Shown here: in pieces, positions 6,776 to 13,574 of the stretch
Layout: every line of letters starts with the position of its first letter
Position numbering within the stretch: the stretch's first letter is position 1
The notes under the pieces: model-generated
Seen by the model: only the letters and a program-made list of their open reading frames with translations
Told to the model about the DNA's origin: nothing
The model's database searches: none
Made by a program: the position numbers and the translations under genes
Virus record (IMG/VR): IMGVR_UViG_3300025098_000264
Span: 1-24,874 of that record
DNA from: a virus
Direction: 5' to 3' (one strand)
DNA: 24,874 nt

Positions 6776-7979
6776 AACCTTAATGAGCAAGGACTTTTAC
6801 AGCAACAACAAAGGTATCCGTACACCTGACAAGCTGTTCACTAAAGATGTTCGTAAGATCAAGAGCACTTTAGACTACGCTATGGATACATACGATAAAG
6901 ACCTTACACTACCTGAGCTAGAGGGTTTGTTCTTTACGCACAACTCTACTATGACCACAGCTAACAAGGATGTATACAAACAGATCTTCAAGAACATAGG
7001 CAAGCAAGAGGCTATGTCTGAGGGTATAGCAGAAGAAGTGTTAGGCAAACTGTTTCAGCAGGTAGTAGGCGAAGAGATAGCTAACTTAGGTTTCGACTAC
7101 GTGAACGGTACAGAGACTAGCTTAGAGCCTATGCGTAAGCTACTGTCTGACTATCAAGATGACTTCATGCCTAACCTCAAGATCGACTGGGGTGACATCT
7201 CTATTGATAACTTACTACAAGCTAACGACATCCAGTCCAAGTGGAAGTTCAACATACCTTCACTGACACGTAAGGTAGAGGGCATCAGCGGTGGTCACTT
7301 AGTTATCGTAGGTGCTAGACCTAATACAGGTAAGACATCCTTCCATGCCTCACTGATAGGTGGGCCTGATGGTTTCGCTAGTCAAGGTGCCAAGTGTATC
7401 GTGTTGTGTAACGAGGAAGCATATGAGCGTGTAGGAGCACGTTACCTCAGTGCAGCTACCTCTATGTCAATGGAAGAGGTCAAGGGTAACTACGCATTAG
7501 CTGCGTCACGCTATGAGCCTGTGCGTGAGAACATCAAGCTGTATGACTCAACAGGTAAAGACATGACATGGGTTGAGGCTATCATCAAAGCATACCAGCC
7601 TGACATCGTAGTACTTGACATGGGTGATAAGTTCTCTAGCAAGACAAGCGATAAGTCTGATGTGTACTTGAAGGAAGCAGCTATCCATGCACGTAACATA
7701 GCTAAGCAGTATGGTTGTGCTATCATATGGATGTCACAGTTGAGTGCTGTAGCTGAAGGCAAGGTGTATGTAGATCAATCAATGATGGAAGGTAGTAAGA
7801 CAGGCAAGGCAGCGGAGGCAGACCTGATGGTGTTGATCTCTAAGAACCCACAAGTAGAAGGAGCAGAAGAACAAGATACACAAAGGCACTTGAACATTGC
7901 AAAGAATAAGCTTAAGGGTGGCTGGCATGGCGTAGTACACTGTGAGTTAGACGGTGAACGTAGTCAGTACACAGCTTAG
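6756..7979 (+). CDS. Replicative DNA helicase, DnaB/T7 gp4 type (SF4)
   Basis: A 407-residue protein. The RecA-like motor starts near residue 175. Walker A is GARPNTGKTSF (K193, T194), the catalytic Glu lies in VLCNEEA (E220/E221), Walker B is DIVVLDMGD (D288), and IIWMSQLS (Q328) is the sensor strand typical of DnaB-family helicases. The first 160 residues have no primase motifs; they may form a loader or oligomerisation domain. The hexameric 5'-3' helicase would unwind the fork with the separate primase at 4530-5318 and the polymerase that follows 15 bp downstream. Confidence 0.88.
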   Translation: MELALLRTLMSKDFYSNNKGIRTPDKLFTKDVRKIKSTLDYAMDTYDKDLTLPELEGLFFTHNSTMTTANKDVYKQIFKNIGKQEAMSEGIAEEVLGKLFQQVVGEEIANLGFDYVNGTETSLEPMRKLLSDYQDDFMPNLKIDWGDISIDNLLQANDIQSKWKFNIPSLTRKVEGISGGHLVIVGARPNTGKTSFHASLIGGPDGFASQGAKCIVLCNEEAYERVGARYLSAATSMSMEEVKGNYALAASRYEPVRENIKLYDSTGKDMTWVEAIIKAYQPDIVVLDMGDKFSSKTSDKSDVYLKEAAIHARNIAKQYGCAIIWMSQLSAVAEGKVYVDQSMMEGSKTGKAAEADLMVLISKNPQVEGAEEQDTQRHLNIAKNKLKGGWHGVVHCELDGERSQYTA

Positions 7980-7994
7980 TAAGGAGACACAGAC

Positions 7995-10046
7995 ATGAGA
8001 ATAGTATTGGATGTAGAGAACACTACCACCAAGCGTGATGGTAAGATGCATCTAGATCCGTTTGAACCGGGTAACACACTGGTACAGGTAGGTATGCAAG
8101 CTGTTGATGCAGAAGATAGCGTATGCATAGTGACACTAGATCACACTGAACAGAAGGACACTACAGGCGCTGGGCGTAAAGAGATACAGAAGGTGCTAGA
8201 CATGACCACCCTACTGATCATGCACAATGCACAGCATGACTTGATGTGGATGTGGGAGTGTGGCTTCAAGTATGATGGTAAGATCTACGATACCATGTTG
8301 GCAGAGTACATACTACTACGTGGTGTGAAGGAACCGTTGAGCCTAGACGCATGTGCCCAGCGCTATGAATTAGAAGTACAGAAGGATGACACACTAAAGA
8401 AATACTTTAAAGAAGGGTACAACACAAATGAAATACCTCTCAATGAGCTTAGCTTTTATCTTAGGGCTGACCTCGGCGCAACTCGTGAGTTGTACCTCCG
8501 TCAAGAAGAAACATACGCCGATTCTTCCTGCGCCTCCTTACATAACATCAGAGACATTACCTTCAAAACCTGTACCACTCTCACAAGAATGTACATGTCA
8601 GGGATCAGGGTGGATCAACCCGCCCTCCAAGAAGTACGACTAAAGTTTGAGCAAGAGAAAGCTGAGATAGAAGAACGACTACATAGACAGATTCGTGAGC
8701 TTATGGGTGACACACCTATCAACATCAACAGCCCAGAGCAAGCATCACAGGTACTGTTCAGCGTTAAGGTTAACAACAAGAAAGAGTGGGCTGATCTATT
8801 CGAATACGTCAAGTCACCTCAAGAGTTCAAGGATGCAGTACGTGCTAACTCTACTAAGATATTGAAAACAAAGGCGTTTACTTGCCCTGTATGTGAAGGC
8901 AGTGGTAAGACTTACAAAGTAAAGAAGGATGGTACTAAGTACGCTAGACCTAACAAGTGTAAGGCTTGTGATGCTAGAGGGTATCAACTAAAAGAAACAA
9001 ACGAGATGGCTGGCTTAGGGTTCTCTGCTCCTAGTAAGAAGTGGATCAGTGCCAACGGTTTCAGCACAGGTAAGGATAACTTAGATGCACTTATTGCTAC
9101 AGCTAAAAACAATCGTATGGGAAGTGCTGCACTTTTTCTGGCTGATCTTAAAAGGCTTAGCGCTGTTAGTTCTTATCTTTCTAGTTTCGTTGATGGCATA
9201 CATACTTATACTAAGCCTGATGGATACCTTCATGTCGGCCTTACTCAGCACATAACTGCAACGGGCAGGTTTAGTGGGCGTAACCCTAACATGCAGAACA
9301 TGCCACGAGGTAACACCTTCCCGGTTAAGAAAGTATTTGTATCACGTTGGGATGGCGGTTACATTATGGAGGCTGACTTTGCTCAGCTTGAGTTCAGAAC
9401 TGCTGCATTCTTAGCGCAAGACAAGGTAGCTATGGAAGAGATCAACACAGGGTTTGACGTACACGCATACACTGCAAAGGTTATTACTGATGCAGGTCAG
9501 CCTACGGGCAGGCAGGATGCTAAGGCTCACACCTTTGCTCCTCTCTTTGGCGCTACAGGGTATGGTAGATCTAAGGCAGAGGCTGCTTACTATGAGCACT
9601 TCAATGAGAAGTATCAGGGTGTAGCTGCGTGGCACAAGAAGCTAGGTGATGAAGCTATACGGTTACACAAGATCACTAACGTCAGCGGTAGGCAGTATGC
9701 TTTCCCTGATGTAACACGTAGAGAGAATGGCTCACCTACCCACTTCACTATGATCAAGAACTATCCAGTGCAAGGGTTTGCTACAGGTGATGTAGTACCT
9801 CTAGTGTTGATAGAGCTTGAGGCTAGACTAGAGAAGCTACAGTCATGTGTAGTTAACAGTGTGCATGACTCAATGGTAGTAGATGTTCACCCAAACGAGA
9901 AGGAGTATGTACTTGCAACTATAGATACATTGAATAAAGATCTTGACAAACTTATTGAAGAAGCGTATGACATACAGATGAACGTACCTCTACTACTAGA
10001 GGCAAAGATTGGCCCGAATTGGCTTGACACAAAGGACGTTATATAG
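7995..10046 (+). CDS. Family A DNA polymerase with DnaJ-like zinc-finger insert
   Basis: A 683-residue T7-like polymerase. The 3'-5' exonuclease motifs are intact: D6-x-E8, N78-x3-D82, and Y155-x3-D159. Polymerase motif A is ADFAQLEFR (D461). Motif B has R506, K510, F514 and F518 (equivalent to E. coli Pol I positions 754, 758, 762 and 766). Motif C is VHDS (H624, D625, S626) where HDE is usual. Between the domains, residues 297-329 carry CPVCEGSG and CKACDARG, two CxxC units like the DnaJ central zinc finger, a known oddity of HMO-2011-type phages. ATG 7995 follows a TAAGGAG site. The frame of residues 145-216 also contains a second ORF. Confidence 0.95.
   Translation: MRIVLDVENTTTKRDGKMHLDPFEPGNTLVQVGMQAVDAEDSVCIVTLDHTEQKDTTGAGRKEIQKVLDMTTLLIMHNAQHDLMWMWECGFKYDGKIYDTMLAEYILLRGVKEPLSLDACAQRYELEVQKDDTLKKYFKEGYNTNEIPLNELSFYLRADLGATRELYLRQEETYADSSCASLHNIRDITFKTCTTLTRMYMSGIRVDQPALQEVRLKFEQEKAEIEERLHRQIRELMGDTPININSPEQASQVLFSVKVNNKKEWADLFEYVKSPQEFKDAVRANSTKILKTKAFTCPVCEGSGKTYKVKKDGTKYARPNKCKACDARGYQLKETNEMAGLGFSAPSKKWISANGFSTGKDNLDALIATAKNNRMGSAALFLADLKRLSAVSSYLSSFVDGIHTYTKPDGYLHVGLTQHITATGRFSGRNPNMQNMPRGNTFPVKKVFVSRWDGGYIMEADFAQLEFRTAAFLAQDKVAMEEINTGFDVHAYTAKVITDAGQPTGRQDAKAHTFAPLFGATGYGRSKAEAAYYEHFNEKYQGVAAWHKKLGDEAIRLHKITNVSGRQYAFPDVTRRENGSPTHFTMIKNYPVQGFATGDVVPLVLIELEARLEKLQSCVVNSVHDSMVVDVHPNEKEYVLATIDTLNKDLDKLIEEAYDIQMNVPLLLEAKIGPNWLDTKDVI
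8428..8643 (+). CDS. Nested lipoprotein ORF inside the polymerase gene (Rz1/o-spanin-like candidate)
   Basis: A complete 71-codon ORF in the +1 frame of the polymerase gene, ATG 8428 to TAA 8643, with AGAAGGG at 8411-8417 as a possible ribosome-binding site. It starts MKYLSMSLAFILGLTSAQ and then has a perfect lipobox L19-V20-S21-C22. Thr at +2 favours outer-membrane sorting. The 50-residue mature part has 9 prolines, including PAPP and NPP, and two further Cys (C55, C57). This is the layout of lambda Rz1, which is also a nested gene, but within Rz. In the overlapped stretch 5 of 9 polymerase Leu codons are CTC, against 0 of 15 before and 0 of 5 just after, which fits a second coding constraint. 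There is no expression evidence, so it remains a candidate. Confidence 0.45.
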   Translation: MKYLSMSLAFILGLTSAQLVSCTSVKKKHTPILPAPPYITSETLPSKPVPLSQECTCQGSGWINPPSKKYD

Positions 10047-10052
10047 TATAAC
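10024..10052 (+). promoter_or_regulatory. Sigma70-type promoter before the SSB/exonuclease genes
   Basis: TTGACA (10024-10029, consensus -35) and TATAAC (10047-10052, 5/6 match to -10) are separated by exactly 17 bases. The element overlaps the last codons and the stop of the polymerase gene. It would start transcription near 10059, about 30 bases before the SSB ATG. This implies use of host RNA polymerase. Confidence 0.6.
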
Positions 10053-10087
10053 TTAGTCTCTTTAACTTAGCTCAGAAAGGATATATA

Positions 10088-10921
10088 ATGAGCACAGAAG
10101 TAGCACTATCAGTAGACGGGATGAACCTAGCAGATGCTATGGGATTCACAGCTACTACAGTACAGGCACAGTCAGACTTATGGCGTGTGACTGCGTTAGT
10201 TAAACAAGGTATTGATGGCAAGAAGATTGTCAACACACCCATGTTTAAACTACGTAAGGGTGACGAAGAAGTGTACACCGAAACACTTAGCATGCGTTTG
10301 TTTGCTGAGCGTCAGCAGTGGACTAAGTGGGACAGTGAAGCTAACACTACACAGAAGACAGTCTTAGCTCAGAACCTCAATGGTGACTTGAAAGATACAC
10401 TAGGTGGGTTTAACTTAGGGCGTCCATCAGGTTACGTACAAGATTGGGATGCATTACCTGAGGCAACTAAGGATATTATGCGTCGAGTAAAGCGTACTAA
10501 AGTATTCATGGGTATGCTGGGTACAGGTGACACCACTAACGAAGATGGTGATGCAGTAGAGTTTGCTGGTGAAGTACCTTTTATCTTTGACGTTAAGAAT
10601 CCTACAAGTCTTAAGTCTATGAACGCTGCAACAGGTTCACTGATGGGCAAAGGTATCACACCTATCGAACACACTATTACTCTGAGTGGTGTTGAGCAGT
10701 CAATGCCTAACGGTAATAAGTTTGCTGAAGTAACGGCATCACTAGGTGATCGTGTAGGTTTCTCTGATGGTGACAACGAAACGTTACGTGACTTCATTGC
10801 TTGGATTGAGCGCACTAATACATGGGTGCTAGGCAAGTGGGATGAGAACAACGTATCTAACATCTCAGCAGAAGATGCAGCCATAGTGGGTAGTATTATT
10901 GAAGTGCAGGACTTCGAATAA
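10088..10921 (+). CDS. Probable single-stranded DNA-binding protein
   Basis: A 277-residue protein with no motif I can name with certainty. It has many strands, a Gly- and Thr-rich middle and an acidic C-terminus ending in EVQDFE, the kind of tail phage SSBs use to contact replication partners. It lies between the polymerase and the recombination exonuclease, where T7-like and marine podoviruses often put the SSB. It has its own promoter (10024-10052) and a strong GAAAGGATATATA leader, which suits a protein needed in quantity. The function is therefore inferred from context. Its stop overlaps the exonuclease start (TAATG). Confidence 0.5.
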   Translation: MSTEVALSVDGMNLADAMGFTATTVQAQSDLWRVTALVKQGIDGKKIVNTPMFKLRKGDEEVYTETLSMRLFAERQQWTKWDSEANTTQKTVLAQNLNGDLKDTLGGFNLGRPSGYVQDWDALPEATKDIMRRVKRTKVFMGMLGTGDTTNEDGDAVEFAGEVPFIFDVKNPTSLKSMNAATGSLMGKGITPIEHTITLSGVEQSMPNGNKFAEVTASLGDRVGFSDGDNETLRDFIAWIERTNTWVLGKWDENNVSNISAEDAAIVGSIIEVQDFE

Positions 10922-11781
10922 TGGAACACCCTGCTGAACTGTCAGTACATTCTTTCTTGCGTAAGGCTATAGATGGTAAAGCTTCTATGTCGCAAGAGAT
11001 CATTGAGGGTGTATGCAAAGATATAGATGCAGCCTTAAACAAGCAGTTCAACAGTGGCCCACGAGATAAGTTCAAGCTTAGGATGTCTAACGTAGGGCGT
11101 CCTAAGTGCCAGCTTTGGTTTGAAAAGAATAACCCTGAGACAGACATCCTTAAGCCAACATCCTTTATGATCAACATGCTCATAGGGGATTTGGTTGAGG
11201 CTATCTTCAAAGGATTACTCCGGGCTTCTGATGTTAAGTTTGACGATAACGATAGAGTTACCCTTGAGTTAGAGGGTGGCGCTGAAGTAAGCGGTGAGTA
11301 CGACATGGTGTTAGACGGTGCAGTGGATGATGTTAAGAGTGCATCACCGTGGTCTTACACTAACAAGTTCATTGATGTAGAAACACTGGCAGCAGGTGAT
11401 AGCTTTGGGTATGTCTCACAGCTAATAGGATACGCACACGCTGCAGGTAAGAACGTTGGTGGATGGTGGGTAGTCAACAAAGGTAACGGTGAGTTCAAGT
11501 ATGTCCCTGCTGCCTCTGTAGACAAGGATGCTGTACTAGGTAACATACAAGATACGCACAACTACATCGCTAACGATGAACCATTTGAGCGTTGCTTCAC
11601 GGCTGAACCTGAAACGTATAGGGGTAAGCCTAGTGGTAACATGAAGCTCAGTAAACAGTGTGGCTTCTGCTCACACAAAAAGAAATGTTGGCCGGGCTTG
11701 CAGCCTCTGCCATCTAAAGTCTACAAAGGTGGTAAGACGCCACCAACAGTAGAGTATGTGTCATTAAACAAGGAGTACTAG
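10921..11781 (+). CDS. Cas4/RecB-like PD-(D/E)XK exonuclease with Fe-S cysteines
   Basis: A 286-residue nuclease. The PD-(D/E)XK core shows E93 (GDLVEAI), D128 (GEYDMV), D137-V-K139 and Q167-x3-Y171 (SQLIGYA), the RecB-family order. Cysteines C63 (RPKCQLW) and C247-x2-C250-x5-C256 near the C-terminus match the four-Cys iron-sulphur signature of Cas4, AddB and related nucleases. It most likely resects DNA 5' ends in recombination, like T7 gp6 or lambda exonuclease, and recycles host DNA. No CRISPR array or Cas1 is present, so it is not a CRISPR adaptation gene here. It is coupled to the SSB gene by TAATG. Confidence 0.85.
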   Translation: MEHPAELSVHSFLRKAIDGKASMSQEIIEGVCKDIDAALNKQFNSGPRDKFKLRMSNVGRPKCQLWFEKNNPETDILKPTSFMINMLIGDLVEAIFKGLLRASDVKFDDNDRVTLELEGGAEVSGEYDMVLDGAVDDVKSASPWSYTNKFIDVETLAAGDSFGYVSQLIGYAHAAGKNVGGWWVVNKGNGEFKYVPAASVDKDAVLGNIQDTHNYIANDEPFERCFTAEPETYRGKPSGNMKLSKQCGFCSHKKKCWPGLQPLPSKVYKGGKTPPTVEYVSLNKEY

Positions 11782-11782
11782 A

Positions 11783-11998
11783 ATGACTAAAGTAACTATC
11801 GACGAACAAGAGTTTGACACTGATGACATGACTGAAGAGCAGATTGGTATTCTTAATCTGTTACAACAGAACTCTGTGATTCAGGGTCAGCTTAACCATC
11901 AGCTAGGGTGCTTACAAGCTATCGGTCAAATGAAGACTGCAGAACTTAAAGCATCACTAGGTGTTGAGGATACAGATGCCCCCGCCGAAGAAGCGTAG
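11783..11998 (+). CDS. Small acidic protein (71 aa), DUF6447-like pattern
   Basis: A 71-residue protein beginning with a beta hairpin and DTDDMTEEQIGILNLL, then a long helix with many Gln and Leu residues and an acidic tail. The order, a TIDEQEF strand followed by an aspartate loop and helix, resembles a short phage family that I recall as DUF6447; this is a weak assignment. It starts 1 bp after the exonuclease stop and overlaps the endonuclease I gene by 23 bp. Confidence 0.55.
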   Translation: MTKVTIDEQEFDTDDMTEEQIGILNLLQQNSVIQGQLNHQLGCLQAIGQMKTAELKASLGVEDTDAPAEEA

Positions 11999-12422
11999 GC
12001 ATAACTCTAGAAGGTATCGCAGTGGCTTAGAGAAAGAGGTTGCTGCGTACCTTACCGCTGAACAAAAGCAAGTCAGGTATGAAGTACTAAAGATAGAATG
12101 GGAAGACCTACGCTATCGTACTTACACACCTGACTTTGTTTTAGATAACGGTATAATCATTGAGACTAAAGGGATCTTTGATAGTGATGACAGACGTAAG
12201 CACTTGGAGGTACGAAAGCAGCACCCTGAGTTAGACATACGGTTTGTCTTTAGTAACGCTAAGGCTAAGTTATATAAGGGAGCCAAGTCTCGTTACTTTG
12301 ATTGGTGTGACAAGAATGATTTCATGTGGGCACACAGGGTTATACCTGAGGCATGGTTGAAAGAGAAGGGCAAGCCGATTAAAGTAGATCGCATTGCACT
12401 TAAGCACAAGAGGAAAACTTAA
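11976..12422 (+). CDS. T7-type endonuclease I (Holliday-junction resolvase)
   Basis: A 148-residue protein from ATG 11976, close to T7 gp3 (149 residues). Active-site residues are E19 in SGLEKEV, D53 in YTPDF, and E63-T-K65 in IIIETKG, matching T7 E20, D55, E65 and K67. The enzyme is a PD-(D/E)XK dimer that resolves branched replication and recombination intermediates and degrades host DNA. A GTG/TTG start at 11961 is possible but would only add five residues; the ATG gives the family N-terminus. It overlaps the small gene upstream and abuts the next ATG directly. Confidence 0.9.
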   Translation: MPPPKKRRHNSRRYRSGLEKEVAAYLTAEQKQVRYEVLKIEWEDLRYRTYTPDFVLDNGIIIETKGIFDSDDRRKHLEVRKQHPELDIRFVFSNAKAKLYKGAKSRYFDWCDKNDFMWAHRVIPEAWLKEKGKPIKVDRIALKHKRKT

Positions 12423-12770
12423 ATGACGTATCAGATTAAAGACAATGAGGTAGCCTTTGTACTTAAGCCACTAGAGTATGACAAAGATGGCAACTGGACA
12501 GGTGATTTATCTACGGCTATAGCGTTGCACCCGGACAACACTTTAAGTAAGGTAGACTTAGCACAGATGATTAACTTAGTTACTTTGCTAGGGGCATTCC
12601 TAGAGGTATCACAGTATGATGATTATGTGTACGATACCGTTGAAGCTGAGAGAAATAGATTAATAGATCTTGACATGTCAGACGAATCTGATATATACGA
12701 GGAAGTAGAAGGCACTGGTGGTAAGGTAGTACGCCTTACTGCATTCACTAAGACACAAGGTAACGCATGA
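12423..12770 (+). CDS. Hypothetical protein (115 aa)
   Basis: An acidic 115-residue protein. Residues 1-35 look like strands (EVAFVLKPLEYDKDGNW), 45-65 are a helix (LAQMINLVTLLGAFLEV), and residues 75-105 are very acidic. No family is recognised. It starts on the base after the endonuclease I stop and overlaps the next gene by 4 bp (ATGA), so it is part of the same translation-coupled string. Confidence 0.6.
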   Translation: MTYQIKDNEVAFVLKPLEYDKDGNWTGDLSTAIALHPDNTLSKVDLAQMINLVTLLGAFLEVSQYDDYVYDTVEAERNRLIDLDMSDESDIYEEVEGTGGKVVRLTAFTKTQGNA

Positions 12771-13021
12771 TTAGAGAAGAACCAAAGATGACAGGACACG
12801 ATCCAGTAAACAAGCCTGTGCATTACAATCAGTCAGGTATAGAATGCATTGATGCTATTGAAGCTATGACAGAGAATATGTCTGGCTCATTGGCACCACA
12901 GGCAGCTAACGTACTTAAGTATATGTGGCGCTGCGAGTACAAGAATGGCTTAGAAGATATAGATAAAGCTATCTGGTACTTGAACAGGTTGCGTAAGCGT
13001 TGGGTGGAGACACACAAATGA
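12767..13021 (+). CDS. DUF3310 family protein
   Basis: An 84-residue protein with the DUF3310 pattern common in phages: DPVNKPVHYN, then SGIECIDAIEAM, and a C-terminal block NVLKYMWR, YKNGLEDIDKAIWYLNRL. Members are often labelled 'nucleotide kinase' by old annotation, but no P-loop or other kinase motif is present and the true function is unknown. The Lys/Trp/Arg-rich C-terminal helix could contact nucleotide. The start overlaps the previous stop (ATGA), and the stop overlaps the next ATG. Confidence 0.85.
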   Translation: MIREEPKMTGHDPVNKPVHYNQSGIECIDAIEAMTENMSGSLAPQAANVLKYMWRCEYKNGLEDIDKAIWYLNRLRKRWVETHK

Positions 13022-13191
13022 ACACTAAAAGATTCAGTGTAACGTTTATTATGTCAGTAGACAAGAACAATAACATACTATCCTCAGATGACAGGTCACA
13101 CAGTGAGGACGTATACGATTTAATAGTTGATACGTTCTACGATACAGATGATGTTGAAGTAGAAAACTTATATGTAAAGGAGCGCCCATGA
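13018..13191 (+). CDS. Small hypothetical protein (57 aa)
   Basis: ATG at 13018 overlaps the DUF3310 stop (ATGA), and is preferred over an upstream in-frame start at 13000. The 57-residue product begins with strands (KRFSVTFIMSVD) and has an acidic loop-helix middle (SHSEDVYDLIVDTF), resembling a small ferredoxin-like fold. No family is recognised. Its stop overlaps the MazG start (ATGA). Confidence 0.5.
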   Translation: MNTKRFSVTFIMSVDKNNNILSSDDRSHSEDVYDLIVDTFYDTDDVEVENLYVKERP

Positions 13192-13574
13192 TTAACGAGA
13201 CAGACTTAGAAGCATTCGGTTACTTCGATATGTTTCAGAACAGTACAGACTACGATAAAGATCCTGTACGTTTCTATAGTCAGTTTGTAGAGGATAAAGT
13301 ATTCACCAAAGGGCGTGAACGTCTAGTAGAGAATACGCTAGGCTTAGTAGGTGAAGCAGGTGAAGTGTCAGAGAAGGTCAAGAAACTATTCCGTGACAAG
13401 TCTAAGTTCTCTGATGAAGAAGTACTGAAAGAGTTAGGTGATGTACTGTTTTATGTAACAGCCTTGTCTAACATCTTTGGTGGCAATCTAAAGGCAGTCA
13501 TGGAAATGAACATGACTAAGCTAGATGATCGTGAACAACGAGGTAAACTTAAAGGCTCAGGAGACAACCGATAA
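13188..13574 (+). CDS. mazG: MazG-like nucleotide pyrophosphohydrolase
   Basis: A 128-residue MazG-type protein. It has the metal-binding GLVGEAGEVSEKVKK helix (ExxE) and the ELGDVLFYVTAL helix (ExxD), followed by NMTKLDDREQRGKLKGSGDNR, the C-terminal block of the single-domain phage type. These enzymes hydrolyse NTPs or dNTPs to monophosphates; marine phage versions have been proposed to tune nucleotide pools or (p)ppGpp, and later work favoured dGTP/dCTP as substrates. The gene sits directly before RNR and overlaps it by one base (TAATG). Confidence 0.88.
   Translation: MINETDLEAFGYFDMFQNSTDYDKDPVRFYSQFVEDKVFTKGRERLVENTLGLVGEAGEVSEKVKKLFRDKSKFSDEEVLKELGDVLFYVTALSNIFGGNLKAVMEMNMTKLDDREQRGKLKGSGDNR

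Noticed and set aside
10432-10929. Antisense ORF of 165 codons opposite the SSB gene
   Set aside because: A Ser/Pro/Thr-rich shadow with no ribosome-binding site or neighbours on the minus strand.
10921-11781. Cas4-like gene as part of a CRISPR adaptation module
   Set aside because: No repeat-spacer array or Cas1/Cas2 is present. It sits beside SSB and endonuclease I, so a recombination role is the simpler reading.
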